Assembly (NCBI RefSeq): GCF_015500095.1 | Contig: NZ_CP062983.1 | Coordinates: 3,410,001-3,474,000, forward strand | Length of the DNA stretch: 64,000 nucleotides | Direction: 5' to 3' | Source of the DNA: Phototrophicus methaneseepsis | GTDB taxonomy: Bacteria > Chloroflexota > Anaerolineae > Aggregatilineales > Phototrophicaceae | Part shown: one piece after another, positions 43,625 to 52,863 of the stretch | Position numbering within the stretch: the first letter of the stretch is position 1 | Layout of the letters: every line of letters begins with the position of its first letter | Translations under genes and position numbers: made by a program | Notes under the pieces: generated by a model | What the model was told of the DNA's origin: nothing | Seen by the model: the letters and a program-made list of their open reading frames with translations, nothing else | Database searches by the model: none

Positions 43625-44935
43625 ATGAATAGTCGCCCGAAGGTCATCATTATAGGTGCCGGGTTCGCCGGGCTGTACGCTGCTCAGGAATTAGCAAAGT
43701 CAGATGTTGATGTCCTACTAATTGACCGGAACAACTTCCATACCTTTACACCGCTGTTGTATCAAGTGGCTACCTGTGCGCTTGATCCAAGCTCGATTGC
43801 TTACCCCGTGCGGACGATCTTCCGCACGCAGGAATCGATTTCTTTCCTGCTAGGGGATGTCACTACGATTGACTACGAACAAAAGTCAGTCACTGTAGAG
43901 ACGCAATCTGGCGAACAGCAGCATCATTATGATTATCTCCTGTTGGCGACGGGCAGCATCACCAACTATTTTGGTCAGGAGGCTATCGAGAAACATGCCT
44001 TTGGCCTGAAGGATCTCGACGATGCGATTAAGCTACGTCACCATATTCTGAAGCTGTTCGAGCTGGCAGCGTGGTCAACAGATACCGCTGAACGCGACGC
44101 TTTGACCACACTTGTCGTCGTAGGGGGTGGCCCAACTGGCCTGGAAACAGCCGGGGCGCTCTATGAGTTGTATAATCACGTCCTGAAGCAGGAATACAAC
44201 ACTGTTGAGCCCAAAATGCGTGCTCGCGTCATCCTGTTGGAAGCGATGGATAATCTCCTGGCTGTGTACCCGGAGCGCTTACAGCGGGCAGCAAAGAAGC
44301 AGTTGGAGTCCCTGGGCGTTGAAGTCATGTTGAACGCCAAAGTCTCTGATGTGACGCCGAACCAGGTTGTGCTGGCGGATGGGCGCATTATTCACAGTCA
44401 TACCCTGGTCTGGTCCGCTGGTGTGCAGGCATCGCCCATTGTTAAGATGCTGGACGTTGAGACTGTTCGAGGCGGTCGGCTGCCTGTATTGCCAACGATG
44501 CAAGTTGCAGAGCGAGAGGGTATCTATGCTGCTGGCGACCTGACTTACCTGGAAGATAGCGATGGAAAACCCTATCCGCAGCTTATCCCTGTCGCTAAAC
44601 AGCAGGGTATCCTGGCGGCGAAAAATATGCTGCGTCAGCAGCGCGGTGAGACGCTAGGCGAGTTTAGCTACAGTGATCGCGGTATTATGGCGACGATTGG
44701 CCGCAGCCGTGCGGTTGCGTGGCTCTTCTATCGTGTGCAGTTAACGGGCTTTTTGGCGTGGTTGGCGTGGTTGTTCTTGCACCTTGTGGTGTTGATGGGC
44801 TTCCGCAATCGTTTGAGCGTGTTCATCAGTTGGGTGTGGAATTACCTGACTTACGATCGCTCTGTGCGGCTCATCCTGAATAATGAGGAGCAGGGTGGGG
44901 AACGCAACGATGAGGCTGATCAGCAAGCGGCCTGA
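43625..44935 (+). CDS. ndh: Type II NADH dehydrogenase (NDH-2)
   Basis: A 436-aa FAD-dependent oxidoreductase that passes electrons from NADH to quinone without pumping protons. The FAD-binding Rossmann motif is IIGAGFAGLYAAQEL; the NAD motif is VVGGGPTGLETAGALYEL; the second FAD contact is in IYAAGDLTYLED. The quinone-site block KQQGILAAKNM is present. Near the C-terminus a hydrophobic helix (VQLTGFLAWLAWLFLHLVVLMGF) anchors it to the membrane. It is divergent from purH. IS copy B lies 35 bp downstream. Confidence 0.92.
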   Translation: MNSRPKVIIIGAGFAGLYAAQELAKSDVDVLLIDRNNFHTFTPLLYQVATCALDPSSIAYPVRTIFRTQESISFLLGDVTTIDYEQKSVTVETQSGEQQHHYDYLLLATGSITNYFGQEAIEKHAFGLKDLDDAIKLRHHILKLFELAAWSTDTAERDALTTLVVVGGGPTGLETAGALYELYNHVLKQEYNTVEPKMRARVILLEAMDNLLAVYPERLQRAAKKQLESLGVEVMLNAKVSDVTPNQVVLADGRIIHSHTLVWSAGVQASPIVKMLDVETVRGGRLPVLPTMQVAEREGIYAAGDLTYLEDSDGKPYPQLIPVAKQQGILAAKNMLRQQRGETLGEFSYSDRGIMATIGRSRAVAWLFYRVQLTGFLAWLAWLFLHLVVLMGFRNRLSVFISWVWNYLTYDRSVRLILNNEEQGGERNDEADQQAA

Positions 44936-44970
44936 TCGTCACGATTAATAATTGCCGAGTAAGTCCAAGA

Positions 44971-45681
44971 AGTCAAGACCACCCGCATAGCGGGTGGCTT
45001 GATCCAGCCCTATAAGGGCTTGGCACTTGCTGCACCTCAAGGTGCTCTTTCACTGCGTTCAAGCCGATGCATCGATTACCTGGCTAACCCCTAAAGGGGT
45101 CGTCATGCTCTTTTGTGCTGATCCGATCCATCATTTGATCGTGTTTCTCTTGCTCACGCACGTACTTTGCGATCGTCGCTTCATTCAGTCCTACTGTGCT
45201 TACGTAGTAGCCTCGCGCCCAGAAATGCCGATTCCCGAACTTGTATTTTAGATTCGCATGGCGGTCAAAGATCATCGTGGCACTCTTGCCTTTCAGATAG
45301 CCCATGATAACCGACACGCTATATTTGGGTGGGATCGATACTAACAGATGGATGTGATCGATTCGGGCGTTTCCCTCTATGATCTCCACGCCTTTCCACT
45401 TGCACAAATCCTTCAATATCTCCACAATACTGGCTTTGTACTGGTTGTAGATTACTTTCCGTCGGTACTTGGGCGTGAACACGATGTGATACTTACACAT
45501 CCATTTCGTGTGTGCTAGACTTTTGCTCATGGATTTCACTCCTCGTTATAGAGTTGGCGGCTTGAACACTGCCATCCTAACGGGAGTGATTTTCTTTTCC
45601 TATAAGGCTTTTCTTCTCCACCCGCATAGCGGGTGGTTTTCTGTTTCGTGCCTTCGGCACTCAACTCACTGAAGTGCCTAA
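44971..45681 (-). mobile_element. IS200-like insertion sequence, copy B (711 bp)
   Basis: Same 711-bp element as copy A, in opposite orientation. Its transposase-proximal end (45681) directly follows the terminator of the membrane-protein gene at 45731, as copy A follows the SPFH terminator. The sub-terminal CCACCCGC-GCGGGTGG hairpins are intact. No interrupted gene is visible. Confidence 0.9.
45084..45530 (-). CDS. tnpA: IS200-family transposase TnpA (Y1 HUH), copy B
   Basis: 148 aa, identical in protein sequence to the copy A product, with the IDHIHLLVSIP HUH motif. Two identical, intact copies imply recent activity. The start and GAGGAG site are the same as in copy A. Confidence 0.93.
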   Translation of the reverse strand: MSKSLAHTKWMCKYHIVFTPKYRRKVIYNQYKASIVEILKDLCKWKGVEIIEGNARIDHIHLLVSIPPKYSVSVIMGYLKGKSATMIFDRHANLKYKFGNRHFWARGYYVSTVGLNEATIAKYVREQEKHDQMMDRISTKEHDDPFRG

Positions 45682-45683
45682 TC

Positions 45684-45708
45684 AAAAGGGGCGTTACAGC
45701 CCCTTTTT
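45684..45708 (-). terminator. Terminator of the small membrane-protein gene
   Basis: On the minus strand: AAAAA-GGGGC-TGTAAC-GCCCC-TTTT, ending 2-3 nt before IS copy B. Confidence 0.85.
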
Positions 45709-45730
45709 GCGTTTATCATTTTGGGGTTGG

Positions 45731-46084
45731 TTATAGACCGGATGAAATGGCGTCTTCGCGCGTCCAACCGCGGTCGTCTTGTTTTTCCCGGTCTTCGATA
45801 GCGGGTTTTTCCAACAGGGCATAGGGCAGCAGGAGTATCAGCGCGAGGATAAACATCGCCAGCGCGATGAGCACAGCGCGGATAAAGCCTACATGCAGCA
45901 CAATCACACTGACGAGGATCGTCGGGGTGAGTGTACACAACAGGCTGCTCGCCAGATAGTGGAAGACCTGTGCAATGGGGCCGCTATAAATGGCTTCTCG
46001 CTTTTGGGAGCTGCGCGATGTGAAGTAACCGAAGATCAGTCCGAAGATGACCAGTCCTAAAATCGCAATCGCTTCTCTACTCAT
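45731..46084 (-). CDS. Small membrane protein (117 aa)
   Basis: The start MSREAIAILGLVIF is preferred; a TTG six codons earlier also reads open. Two or three hydrophobic helices: AIAILGLVIFGLIFGYF, FHYLASSLLCTLTPTILVSV and VLIALAMFILALILLLPYA. A charged cytoplasmic tail ends in TREDAISSGL. No family was recognised. It is downstream of the carbamoyltransferase cluster in the same direction (84-bp gap) and may belong to it. Confidence 0.65.
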   Translation of the reverse strand: MSREAIAILGLVIFGLIFGYFTSRSSQKREAIYSGPIAQVFHYLASSLLCTLTPTILVSVIVLHVGFIRAVLIALAMFILALILLLPYALLEKPAIEDREKQDDRGWTREDAISSGL

Positions 46085-46168
46085 ATACTCTGAGGGGGAC
46101 AAAGCGTACCCCGCATCCTTTCTTGGTATGTGGGCGCTGGCTGTATCAGCACGACTGACACAGGTTCC

Positions 46169-46375
46169 CTAGAACAACGTGTAGATGAATGCACCACCTG
46201 GGCCTGTGCTGCCGATGATGATAATCACTGCGAAGACGAGCAGGACGATTATCATGGGAATGAGCCAGTAGAGCTTACGCTTCCACAAAAAGCTCAGCAG
46301 TTCGCCAAGTACGCCCATCCGCATGAGCATGTCCTGTAGTGCACCATGCTTTTTCTTTTTGGTTTGTTCCGCCAT
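46169..46375 (-). CDS. DUF5989-type small membrane protein
   Basis: 68 aa with one transmembrane helix. The block LGELLSFLWKRKLYWLIPMI and the end AFIYTLF are the conserved features of DUF5989, a family typically encoded beside SxtN/NodU-like carbamoyltransferases, as here (23-bp gap). It is probably an accessory or membrane anchor of the modification system. Confidence 0.8.
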   Translation of the reverse strand: MAEQTKKKKHGALQDMLMRMGVLGELLSFLWKRKLYWLIPMIIVLLVFAVIIIIGSTGPGGAFIYTLF

Positions 46376-46398
46376 GTTAACCTCTATCAGATTAGTTA

Positions 46399-48189
46399 TC
46401 AGGATTTACGGACCAGATAAGGCCCCAAAACGAGCATGTCAATATCGCTATTGCGGAAGGTGTTAAACGCTTCCAGCGGTGTGTTGACGATAGGCTCACC
46501 GCGCAGGTTAAAGGATGTATTGAGCACAACAGGCACACCTGTTGCATCGCCAAAACGCTTGACGATGTCATAGTAACGTGGATTGGTGTCACGTTCAATT
46601 GTTTGTAGGCGGCCCGTACCCGCATGGTTGACTGCCTGAATCTTATCTTGCTTATCCTCTTTGATGGGCGCAACGATGAGCATATAACGCGGTGCTTCAT
46701 GTTCTGCGACTTCTGGATAGTCGAAGTATTCGGGCGCTCGCTCTCGCAAGATGACGGGTGCAAAAGGCCGGAATGGTTCGCGGAATTTAATCTTCGTATT
46801 GACGACTTCCTTCATGCCTTCGGAGCGCGGGTCCGCTAAGATACTGCGATTCCCCAACGCGCGCGGCCCCCATTCAAAGCGGCCTTCAAAATGGCCGATA
46901 ACTTTTTCTTGTGTCATGCCATCAACGATCACATCCACGAGTTCATCATGACGGTCTTCGTAGCTTTCGTAGGGAATATTGTGTTCCTTGAGGAATGAGA
47001 CGATTTCGCCGTTACTATAGGCTTTGCCCCAGTAGCTGTGTGGCATTACCCAATTGCGTGGCCTGTTCAACATAATGTGATACGCCCACATCGCAGCGCC
47101 AACAGCACCACCGTCATCACCAGCGGCTGGGTGAATATAAATTTCTTCAAAGGGCGTTTCATTGAGCAAGCGCCAGTTGGCTTTTGTGTTTAGCGCGACA
47201 CCACCAGCCATAACGAGCTTTTTCTGGCCTGTTATCTCATAGAGATGGTTGCAGATTTTGATGAGCGTATCTTCAGTGACCTTCTGAATGCTGGCTGCGA
47301 CATCTGCGTAAAACTGATTGCGCTCCATGGCGTCACGCTCTGCACTGCGCTCCGGGTTGGTCTCCATGGTGAAGAAATCAGCATCCGGCGGGCGGTTCGG
47401 GCCAAAGAGATCAATGAACTTGTTGCTGTAACTGCGGTCAACAGAGTGCTGGTAATCAAAGTACGACATATTCAGATGGAAGGCACCTGTTTTGTCGTCA
47501 ACATCCATCAGCTTATAGACCATGTCTTCGTACTTGGGTGTGCCATAAGGCGTCATGCCCATGACTTTATATTCGCCATTATTGACGCGGAAGCCCAACC
47601 ATGCCGTAAAGGTCGAATACAGCAAACCGAGTGAATGAGGGAAACGTTGTTCGCTGAATAGGTTGAGTTCATTATTCCCTGTAACGTCGTCATCCCAATA
47701 ACTCTTTGCGATGCCCAGGGTGGTGGTTGTCCACTCGCCGACGCCATCCGTTGTCAGGACAGCCGCCTCTTTAAATGGGCTGGTGAAGAATGCGCTGGCC
47801 GCATGGCTCATGTGATGATCTGCAAAGAGAATTTTATCTGGGTCTATCGTGACATGGCTGCGGATGGCGCTTTTAACCCATAATTTCTCCTTGAGCCAAC
47901 TGACCATGGCTTCTTTCCAGACAGCCCAGGAGCGTGGGAACGTGTTGAGCGTTGTCAGCAGGATGCGCTCGAATTTGACAAGGGGCTTCTCATAGAAGAC
48001 CACGTAATCGAGATCATCGACTGTAATCCCTGCAAAATCCAGGCAAAATTGAGTCGCCAAAGCAGGGAAGCCATTATCGTGCTTTTTACGAGAAAAGCGC
48101 TCTTCCATTGCTGCCGCAACAATTTCGCCATCACGGATTAGCGCCGCTGCGGAGTCGTGATAGAACGCAGAAATGCCAAGTATATACAT
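46399..48189 (-). CDS. O-carbamoyltransferase (NodU/CmcH family)
   Basis: A 596-aa enzyme. The N-terminal Kae1-like ATPase-fold domain has LGISAFYHDSAAALIRDGEIV and HHMSHAASAFFTSPF, with metal-binding His residues, and VLTTDGVGEW. The C-terminal YrdC-like domain has EGRFEWGPRALGNRSILADPR and VVLNTSFNLRGEPIV. It transfers a carbamoyl group from carbamoyl phosphate to a hydroxyl, often on a sugar or secondary metabolite. Two small membrane proteins flank it (83 and 68 aa) with gaps of 2 and 23 bp, so the product may be assembled at the membrane. Confidence 0.93.
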   Translation of the reverse strand: MYILGISAFYHDSAAALIRDGEIVAAAMEERFSRKKHDNGFPALATQFCLDFAGITVDDLDYVVFYEKPLVKFERILLTTLNTFPRSWAVWKEAMVSWLKEKLWVKSAIRSHVTIDPDKILFADHHMSHAASAFFTSPFKEAAVLTTDGVGEWTTTTLGIAKSYWDDDVTGNNELNLFSEQRFPHSLGLLYSTFTAWLGFRVNNGEYKVMGMTPYGTPKYEDMVYKLMDVDDKTGAFHLNMSYFDYQHSVDRSYSNKFIDLFGPNRPPDADFFTMETNPERSAERDAMERNQFYADVAASIQKVTEDTLIKICNHLYEITGQKKLVMAGGVALNTKANWRLLNETPFEEIYIHPAAGDDGGAVGAAMWAYHIMLNRPRNWVMPHSYWGKAYSNGEIVSFLKEHNIPYESYEDRHDELVDVIVDGMTQEKVIGHFEGRFEWGPRALGNRSILADPRSEGMKEVVNTKIKFREPFRPFAPVILRERAPEYFDYPEVAEHEAPRYMLIVAPIKEDKQDKIQAVNHAGTGRLQTIERDTNPRYYDIVKRFGDATGVPVVLNTSFNLRGEPIVNTPLEAFNTFRNSDIDMLVLGPYLVRKS

Positions 48190-48191
48190 GC

Positions 48192-48443
48192 TTAACCTTG
48201 TAGTTTGGCAGAATCAATATCGTTGGGTACCGGCTCTCGATCCAACCATTGGGCGGACCCATTGGTATCGAGGGCATCGCTGAAAAGGCGCGACACAATG
48301 CCGAAAGGAACTAACAGGGTAAAATAGAACAGCACCGACACAATGCGTGCCGTAGCATCGCTGACGACAGATGTGATGATGCTAAAACGGTGCCATGCTA
48401 CGTTGAACAGCGTCTTATTGCTGCCAGTAGAATTGTCGCTCAT
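48192..48443 (-). CDS. Small membrane protein of the carbamoyltransferase cluster
   Basis: 83 aa with one central hydrophobic helix (IVSVLFYFTLLVPFGIVSRLF) followed by WLDREP, and a polar tail. It ends 2 bp before the carbamoyltransferase start, so it is cotranscribed and is the first gene of the cluster. No named family was recognised. Confidence 0.7.
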   Translation of the reverse strand: MSDNSTGSNKTLFNVAWHRFSIITSVVSDATARIVSVLFYFTLLVPFGIVSRLFSDALDTNGSAQWLDREPVPNDIDSAKLQG

Positions 48444-48624
48444 GGGTTTCCTTGTACGCTATTCCTGCGGCCACTGGCTGTAGGATGGATACGCCAAGCT
48501 GCCATTATAGATACATACAGCGAGCGATAGTATACCAGTTCCGAGGCCAGATCAATGAGTATATTGCGAAATCGTTACAGCGTCACGGCAATCGCAGGAA
48601 TAGCGTTAGGTTCAGCCCATCTCA

Positions 48625-49266
48625 TTAGTTGAGCGAAAATGCGGTCCCATCAATGAGAATTTCCGCCGGTGAAACCAGGTTATCCAGCAAGGTCACTTCT
48701 CGCCGATATAACCTTGTGAGTGTGCTGATCAACTGGTCAATCGGCTCAATTTCGAGCAGTGCTTGCTTTTCCTCATCGTCGATTTGCAACAGCATGGATG
48801 CAAGATACGCTACTGTCGGCGGGTTTGTCGGGATCTGTGATGAATTAAACTGAACGTCGGCAGCTTGCTGCAAAATATCCAGATAAGAGATGACAAGGTG
48901 CCGCAAGGTGTTGGCTTTGGTTTCGCCCTGTGGCATATCCGGCAGCATTTCGACGGTGCCATACAGATAAGGGCGGTCACCAAACAACTCAACGATGCGG
49001 AATCGTTCTTCACCAACGACAACAATATCCATATTGCCATTGGGTAAATCGCTGATCTGGGTGATTTGCGCTGTGCAGCCCACACGATGGGGTGTTGCGC
49101 TAAAGCCGACTTCAGCGCCATCTTCGATCATGACGATGCCAAAGGGTTCGCCTGATGCGCGGCATTCGTTCACCATCTGCTTATAACGCTCCTCGAAGAT
49201 ATGGAGGCGCAACTGCATCCCCGGGAATAGCACCATGTTCAAAGGGAAAAGGGGAATCATAGTCAT
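48625..49266 (-). CDS. LON substrate-binding (PUA-like) domain protein
   Basis: 213 aa (start MTMIPLFPLNMVLFPGM; ATGs at 49275 and 49260 are alternatives). It matches the N-terminal domain of Lon protease alone: LFPLNMVLFPGMQLRLHIFE, FGIVMIEDG, VGCTAQITQISDLPNG and VVVGEERFRIVEL, with a helical C-terminal part. The protease and AAA domains are absent, so it is a free-standing adaptor-like protein. Its role is unknown. Confidence 0.85.
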   Translation of the reverse strand: MTMIPLFPLNMVLFPGMQLRLHIFEERYKQMVNECRASGEPFGIVMIEDGAEVGFSATPHRVGCTAQITQISDLPNGNMDIVVVGEERFRIVELFGDRPYLYGTVEMLPDMPQGETKANTLRHLVISYLDILQQAADVQFNSSQIPTNPPTVAYLASMLLQIDDEEKQALLEIEPIDQLISTLTRLYRREVTLLDNLVSPAEILIDGTAFSLN

Positions 49267-49491
49267 TGAGATCATCCGTTATTACATGACGATTGATTGG
49301 GTGGAATTGAAAACGATGGCTGATTGCTGAAATAATACATGTCAGCATATCATGCGTTGTTAAACGCTACCTAAGCATACTGTGCTAGTGTTGGACAAAA
49401 TCGCGTGAATTAGGGACACTCTTATAGGATACTTTATAGACGTAACTCAGACCTGTTTATTACGTGATTTGGAAAGAGACGACGAGTCACC

Positions 49492-50325
49492 ATGGCAGAA
49501 ACACTCTTTGTGACGACAGAATGGCTTAACGAGCATTTGCAGGACGATAACTTACGTGTTGTTGATATACGAGGTCGCGTGTTGCCAGCGACAGAACCGC
49601 CACCTCATTATAAAAGCCATCACGATGAATATAAAGAATCACATATCCCTGGTGCAGTTTTTGTGGACTGGACGACGGATATTGTTGAACCGGGATCACC
49701 TTCTTATGATATTGCGAATGCGGATCGCTATGCGGCTTTGATGTCGCACTTGGGTATTGGTCCGCAGACACAGGTCGTTGCTTATGATGATGCAAATGGG
49801 ATGTTTGCGGCCCGTATGTGGTGGACATTGCGTTACTATGGTCATGAGCAGGTGGCTGTGCTGATGGGCGGTTGGCAACAATGGGTTGCAGAAGGACGCC
49901 CCACAACAGCTAATGAGCCAGCAATTACGCCTACAACATTTGTGCCCCAGGTGAACCATACTCTAAGAGCCACAGCTGACGACATAAAAGGTGGTAACCA
50001 ATTACTGGATGTACGTTCCGTCGCGGAGTTCACCGGAGAAGCTTCTCGTGCTCAACGTATGGGGCATATCCCCTGTGCTGTGAATTGGCCGCGCAAAGCG
50101 ATGTTGGATGAAGCGGGGCAGTTGCTCCCTGCGGCAGAACTCAGGCGCTATCTAGCAGAGCTTGGTATTGCTGATGACCAGGACGATGTGATCGTTTATT
50201 GTAATTCAGGTGTTTCTGCTAGCTTTGGCTTGATGGCTCTTGAAGCGGCAGGCATACACAATGGACGTGTTTATGATGGCTCCTGGAAAGATTGGGCTAA
50301 CAACCCAGATCGACCGATTGAGTAA
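49492..50325 (+). CDS. Two-domain rhodanese sulfurtransferase
   Basis: A 277-aa protein with tandem rhodanese domains. The second carries the active Cys in VIVYCNSGVSASFGLMAL; the first is inactive (FVDWTTDIVEPGS block without Cys). It transfers sulfane sulfur from thiosulfate or 3-mercaptopyruvate to a thiophilic acceptor; the CNSGVSA loop does not decide between them. It stands alone with no clear operon partners. Confidence 0.9.
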   Translation: MAETLFVTTEWLNEHLQDDNLRVVDIRGRVLPATEPPPHYKSHHDEYKESHIPGAVFVDWTTDIVEPGSPSYDIANADRYAALMSHLGIGPQTQVVAYDDANGMFAARMWWTLRYYGHEQVAVLMGGWQQWVAEGRPTTANEPAITPTTFVPQVNHTLRATADDIKGGNQLLDVRSVAEFTGEASRAQRMGHIPCAVNWPRKAMLDEAGQLLPAAELRRYLAELGIADDQDDVIVYCNSGVSASFGLMALEAAGIHNGRVYDGSWKDWANNPDRPIE

Positions 50326-50455
50326 CCTTTTGTTTGGACGTGCGAATCTTTGATAGTCGGCTTTTTGCAGGACTTATTGAAAGAAGGTCTCAATTAGCCT
50401 GATTAGACGCCATTTTGTGTAAGAAGGACAACTGAGGTGTCGTCATAAATGTGTT

Positions 50456-50476
50456 TTGCAGGATTATATCCTGCAA
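50456..50476. repeat. Perfect inverted repeat upstream of the GNAT-like gene
   Basis: TTGCAGGAT-TAT-ATCCTGCAA, 9-bp arms, without a T tract. It could be an operator or an RNA hairpin; nothing else distinguishes the 217-bp intergenic region. Confidence 0.6.
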
Positions 50477-50542
50477 CCAATTGAATACTTAGCGTCATTT
50501 TCACAAACGTGAGTGTGGAAGTGTAAACGAAGGGTGAGGCTT

Positions 50543-51568
50543 GTGGAAGTTATCGCATATCGTGATGCGAGCGCTTTTGATGAATTAAAAGATGAGTGGC
50601 AGGTGCTTGTTGAGCATAGCTGTACCAATACCATCTTCAGTACCTGGGAATGGCATAAAAATTGGTGGCATGCCTACCATCCTGGGGATTTGTGGGTACT
50701 TGCTATCCGTGGTGATGGCAATCGCCTGCTGGGCATTGCGTCTATGTTTATCGAACATAACGAGACACATGGGCGTACGGTCCGGCATGTTGGTTGCGAA
50801 GATGTGACCGATTATCTCGATTTTATCATTGATCGTGACTGTACCGGGCCTGTTTATCAGGCGTTAGTGTCCTATCTTGTCGCGCATCAAGATGAATATG
50901 ATCTCCTCAATTTATGTAATGTCCCCGAAGCATCTCCAAGTACCCAGGCATTTGTTGATGGCCTAAAAGCAGAAAACTATGATGTGACGGTCAGCCAGCA
51001 GGATGTCTGCCCGGTTATTGAACTGCCGGAAGACTTCGAGACATATCTGAGCAATCTGGATAAAAAGCAGCGTCATGAAGTACGCCGTAAACTGCGCCGC
51101 GCGGAAGGCCAGCGCAAGATGGGGTCGTTGGACTGGTATATCGTGGACGAAAGCCATGATCTGGAAGTAGAAATGGACCACTTTCTGCGTTTGATGGCAG
51201 CTAGCCACCCAGAGAAAGCTGGCTTCCTGGAAGAAGGCTCTCATGTCACGTTCTTCAAGTCCATTGTGCCTGCCGCACTGGCCCGAGGTTGGTTGCAATT
51301 GAACTTTTTGACGATCAATGAGACACCTGTTGCGACGTATCTCAACTTTGACTATAACGATCACATCCTGGTCTATAATTCTGGCCTGGACCCTGAAGAA
51401 TATGGTCAATTTAGTCCTGGCATTGTTTTGCTGGCGTATACGATTGAGCATGCCATCGAGGTAGGTCGTGAGTTGTTTGACTTCCTGCGTGGGGATGAGC
51501 AGTACAAATATCGTATGGGTGGCAAAGATACTACTGTGCTGAACATACGTGCTCAACGTGCTAACTAA
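50543..51568 (+). CDS. GNAT/BioF2-type acetyltransferase-like protein (CelD/BcsL family)
   Basis: 341 aa. The start is GTG at 50543, product MEVIAYRDASAF, with AAGGGTGAGG upstream; a GTG at 50513 is less likely. The layout fits the FemAB/CelD-like family: FSTWEWHKNWWHAYHPGDLW, LDKKQRHEVRRKLRRAE and the late DFLRGDEQYKYRMG block. These enzymes acylate or aminoacylate polysaccharide or peptidoglycan precursors. The glycosyltransferase starts 30 bp downstream, suggesting a shared envelope polysaccharide role. Confidence 0.8.
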   Translation: MEVIAYRDASAFDELKDEWQVLVEHSCTNTIFSTWEWHKNWWHAYHPGDLWVLAIRGDGNRLLGIASMFIEHNETHGRTVRHVGCEDVTDYLDFIIDRDCTGPVYQALVSYLVAHQDEYDLLNLCNVPEASPSTQAFVDGLKAENYDVTVSQQDVCPVIELPEDFETYLSNLDKKQRHEVRRKLRRAEGQRKMGSLDWYIVDESHDLEVEMDHFLRLMAASHPEKAGFLEEGSHVTFFKSIVPAALARGWLQLNFLTINETPVATYLNFDYNDHILVYNSGLDPEEYGQFSPGIVLLAYTIEHAIEVGRELFDFLRGDEQYKYRMGGKDTTVLNIRAQRAN

Positions 51569-51598
51569 ATGTCTGTGATCGGGTAGGGTGATGCGGCC

Positions 51599-52852
51599 AT
51601 GATCCGGCGGATTGCCTTCTTAAGCGTACACACGAGTCCCCTTGCCCCCATGGGCGGTAACAAAACGGGCGGCATGAATGTTTACATCCGCGAGTTGGCC
51701 CAGGAATTGGGCCAGCGCGGTTTTCATATTGATATTTTTACACGCCGTTCGGATCAATCTGAGCCTGATGTGGATAGGCGCATTGGCCCGAATGTGAATG
51801 TCATTTATATCAAAGCAGGGCCTATAACTCCGCTAACACCGGATGAACATTTCCCGTATCTATCGGAATTTACGGCCCATGTCATGGCATATGCCATGCG
51901 CCATAACGTCCAATATGATGTCATCTACAGCCATTATTGGTTGAGTGGTTGGGTCGCTGCTAAGCTGAAAGAAACCTGGGGAACGCCTTTTTTGCAGATG
52001 TTTCATACCTTAGGTTACATGAAGGAGCGCATCCGCTCTACAAAGCAGGTGATGCCCAATCAGCGTATTGAAACAGAAATGCATATCGTTGAATGGGCTG
52101 ATCGTATTATCGCAGCAACCCCGGCTGAACAAGCGCAGTTGCTCTGGCTTTATCGTTCTCGGCGCAAAAAAATTGAAATTATCCCTCCAGGGGTGAATAT
52201 TGAGCGCTTTCATCCTGTTGGGATGCAGGCCGCCCGAGAGAAGCTTGGTATGGCTAAAGACAAACAGCTTCTGTTGTTTGTTGGGCGTGTCGAGCGACTG
52301 AAGCGTATTGATACTGTATTACGTGCTCTGGCTGATCTGGGTGAGCGCGATTCAGACATTTTGCAGCGTTTATGTTTTATGGTCGTTGGGGGCGATCCAC
52401 ATGACGCGGACAACGATGAGATGAGCTGCTTACAACGCATGACGGATCAACTCAACTTGAGGTCCTATGTTTGTTTTGCCGGGGCCAGGGAACAGGATGT
52501 TCTGCCACTATATTATTCTGCGGCGACAGTTGTCTTGATGCCCAGCGATTACGAGTCCTTTGGCATGGTGGCCCTAGAGGCGATGGCTTCTGGTACGCCG
52601 GTTATTGCATCGGAGGTGGGGGGATTGGCGTTTCTCGTCAAAGATGGTGAAACGGGGTTCCTTGTGCCGACAAAATCGCCAGAGCGTATCGCAGAGCGAA
52701 TCCGTGACCTGGTTGTAAACCCTGAGAAACGCGAAAAGATGGGAGAACAAGCCTCCCACCTTGCACAAAGCTATGCCTGGAATCAGATTGCGGATCGCCT
52801 GCTGGATAGCTTTAATACTATCGTCAAGCGAGGTGCTGCCGGCGAGTCGTGA
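51599..52852 (+). CDS. GT4-family glycosyltransferase (MshA/sucrose-phosphate-synthase-like)
   Basis: A 417-aa GT-B fold enzyme. The N-terminal block LSVHTSPLAPMGGNKTGGMN, with YSHYWLSGWVAA, is characteristic of the MshA/SPS branch; LFVGRVERLKRIDTVLRAL and the donor-site ESFGMVALEAMASGTPVIAS with EX7E pattern complete the C-domain. It uses an NDP-sugar donor to glycosylate a small acceptor. Acceptor (inositol phosphate, sugar phosphate or lipid) is not decidable here. It is cotranscribed with the GNAT-like gene. Confidence 0.88.
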   Translation: MIRRIAFLSVHTSPLAPMGGNKTGGMNVYIRELAQELGQRGFHIDIFTRRSDQSEPDVDRRIGPNVNVIYIKAGPITPLTPDEHFPYLSEFTAHVMAYAMRHNVQYDVIYSHYWLSGWVAAKLKETWGTPFLQMFHTLGYMKERIRSTKQVMPNQRIETEMHIVEWADRIIAATPAEQAQLLWLYRSRRKKIEIIPPGVNIERFHPVGMQAAREKLGMAKDKQLLLFVGRVERLKRIDTVLRALADLGERDSDILQRLCFMVVGGDPHDADNDEMSCLQRMTDQLNLRSYVCFAGAREQDVLPLYYSAATVVLMPSDYESFGMVALEAMASGTPVIASEVGGLAFLVKDGETGFLVPTKSPERIAERIRDLVVNPEKREKMGEQASHLAQSYAWNQIADRLLDSFNTIVKRGAAGES

Positions 52853-52863
52853 CGACTTACGAC

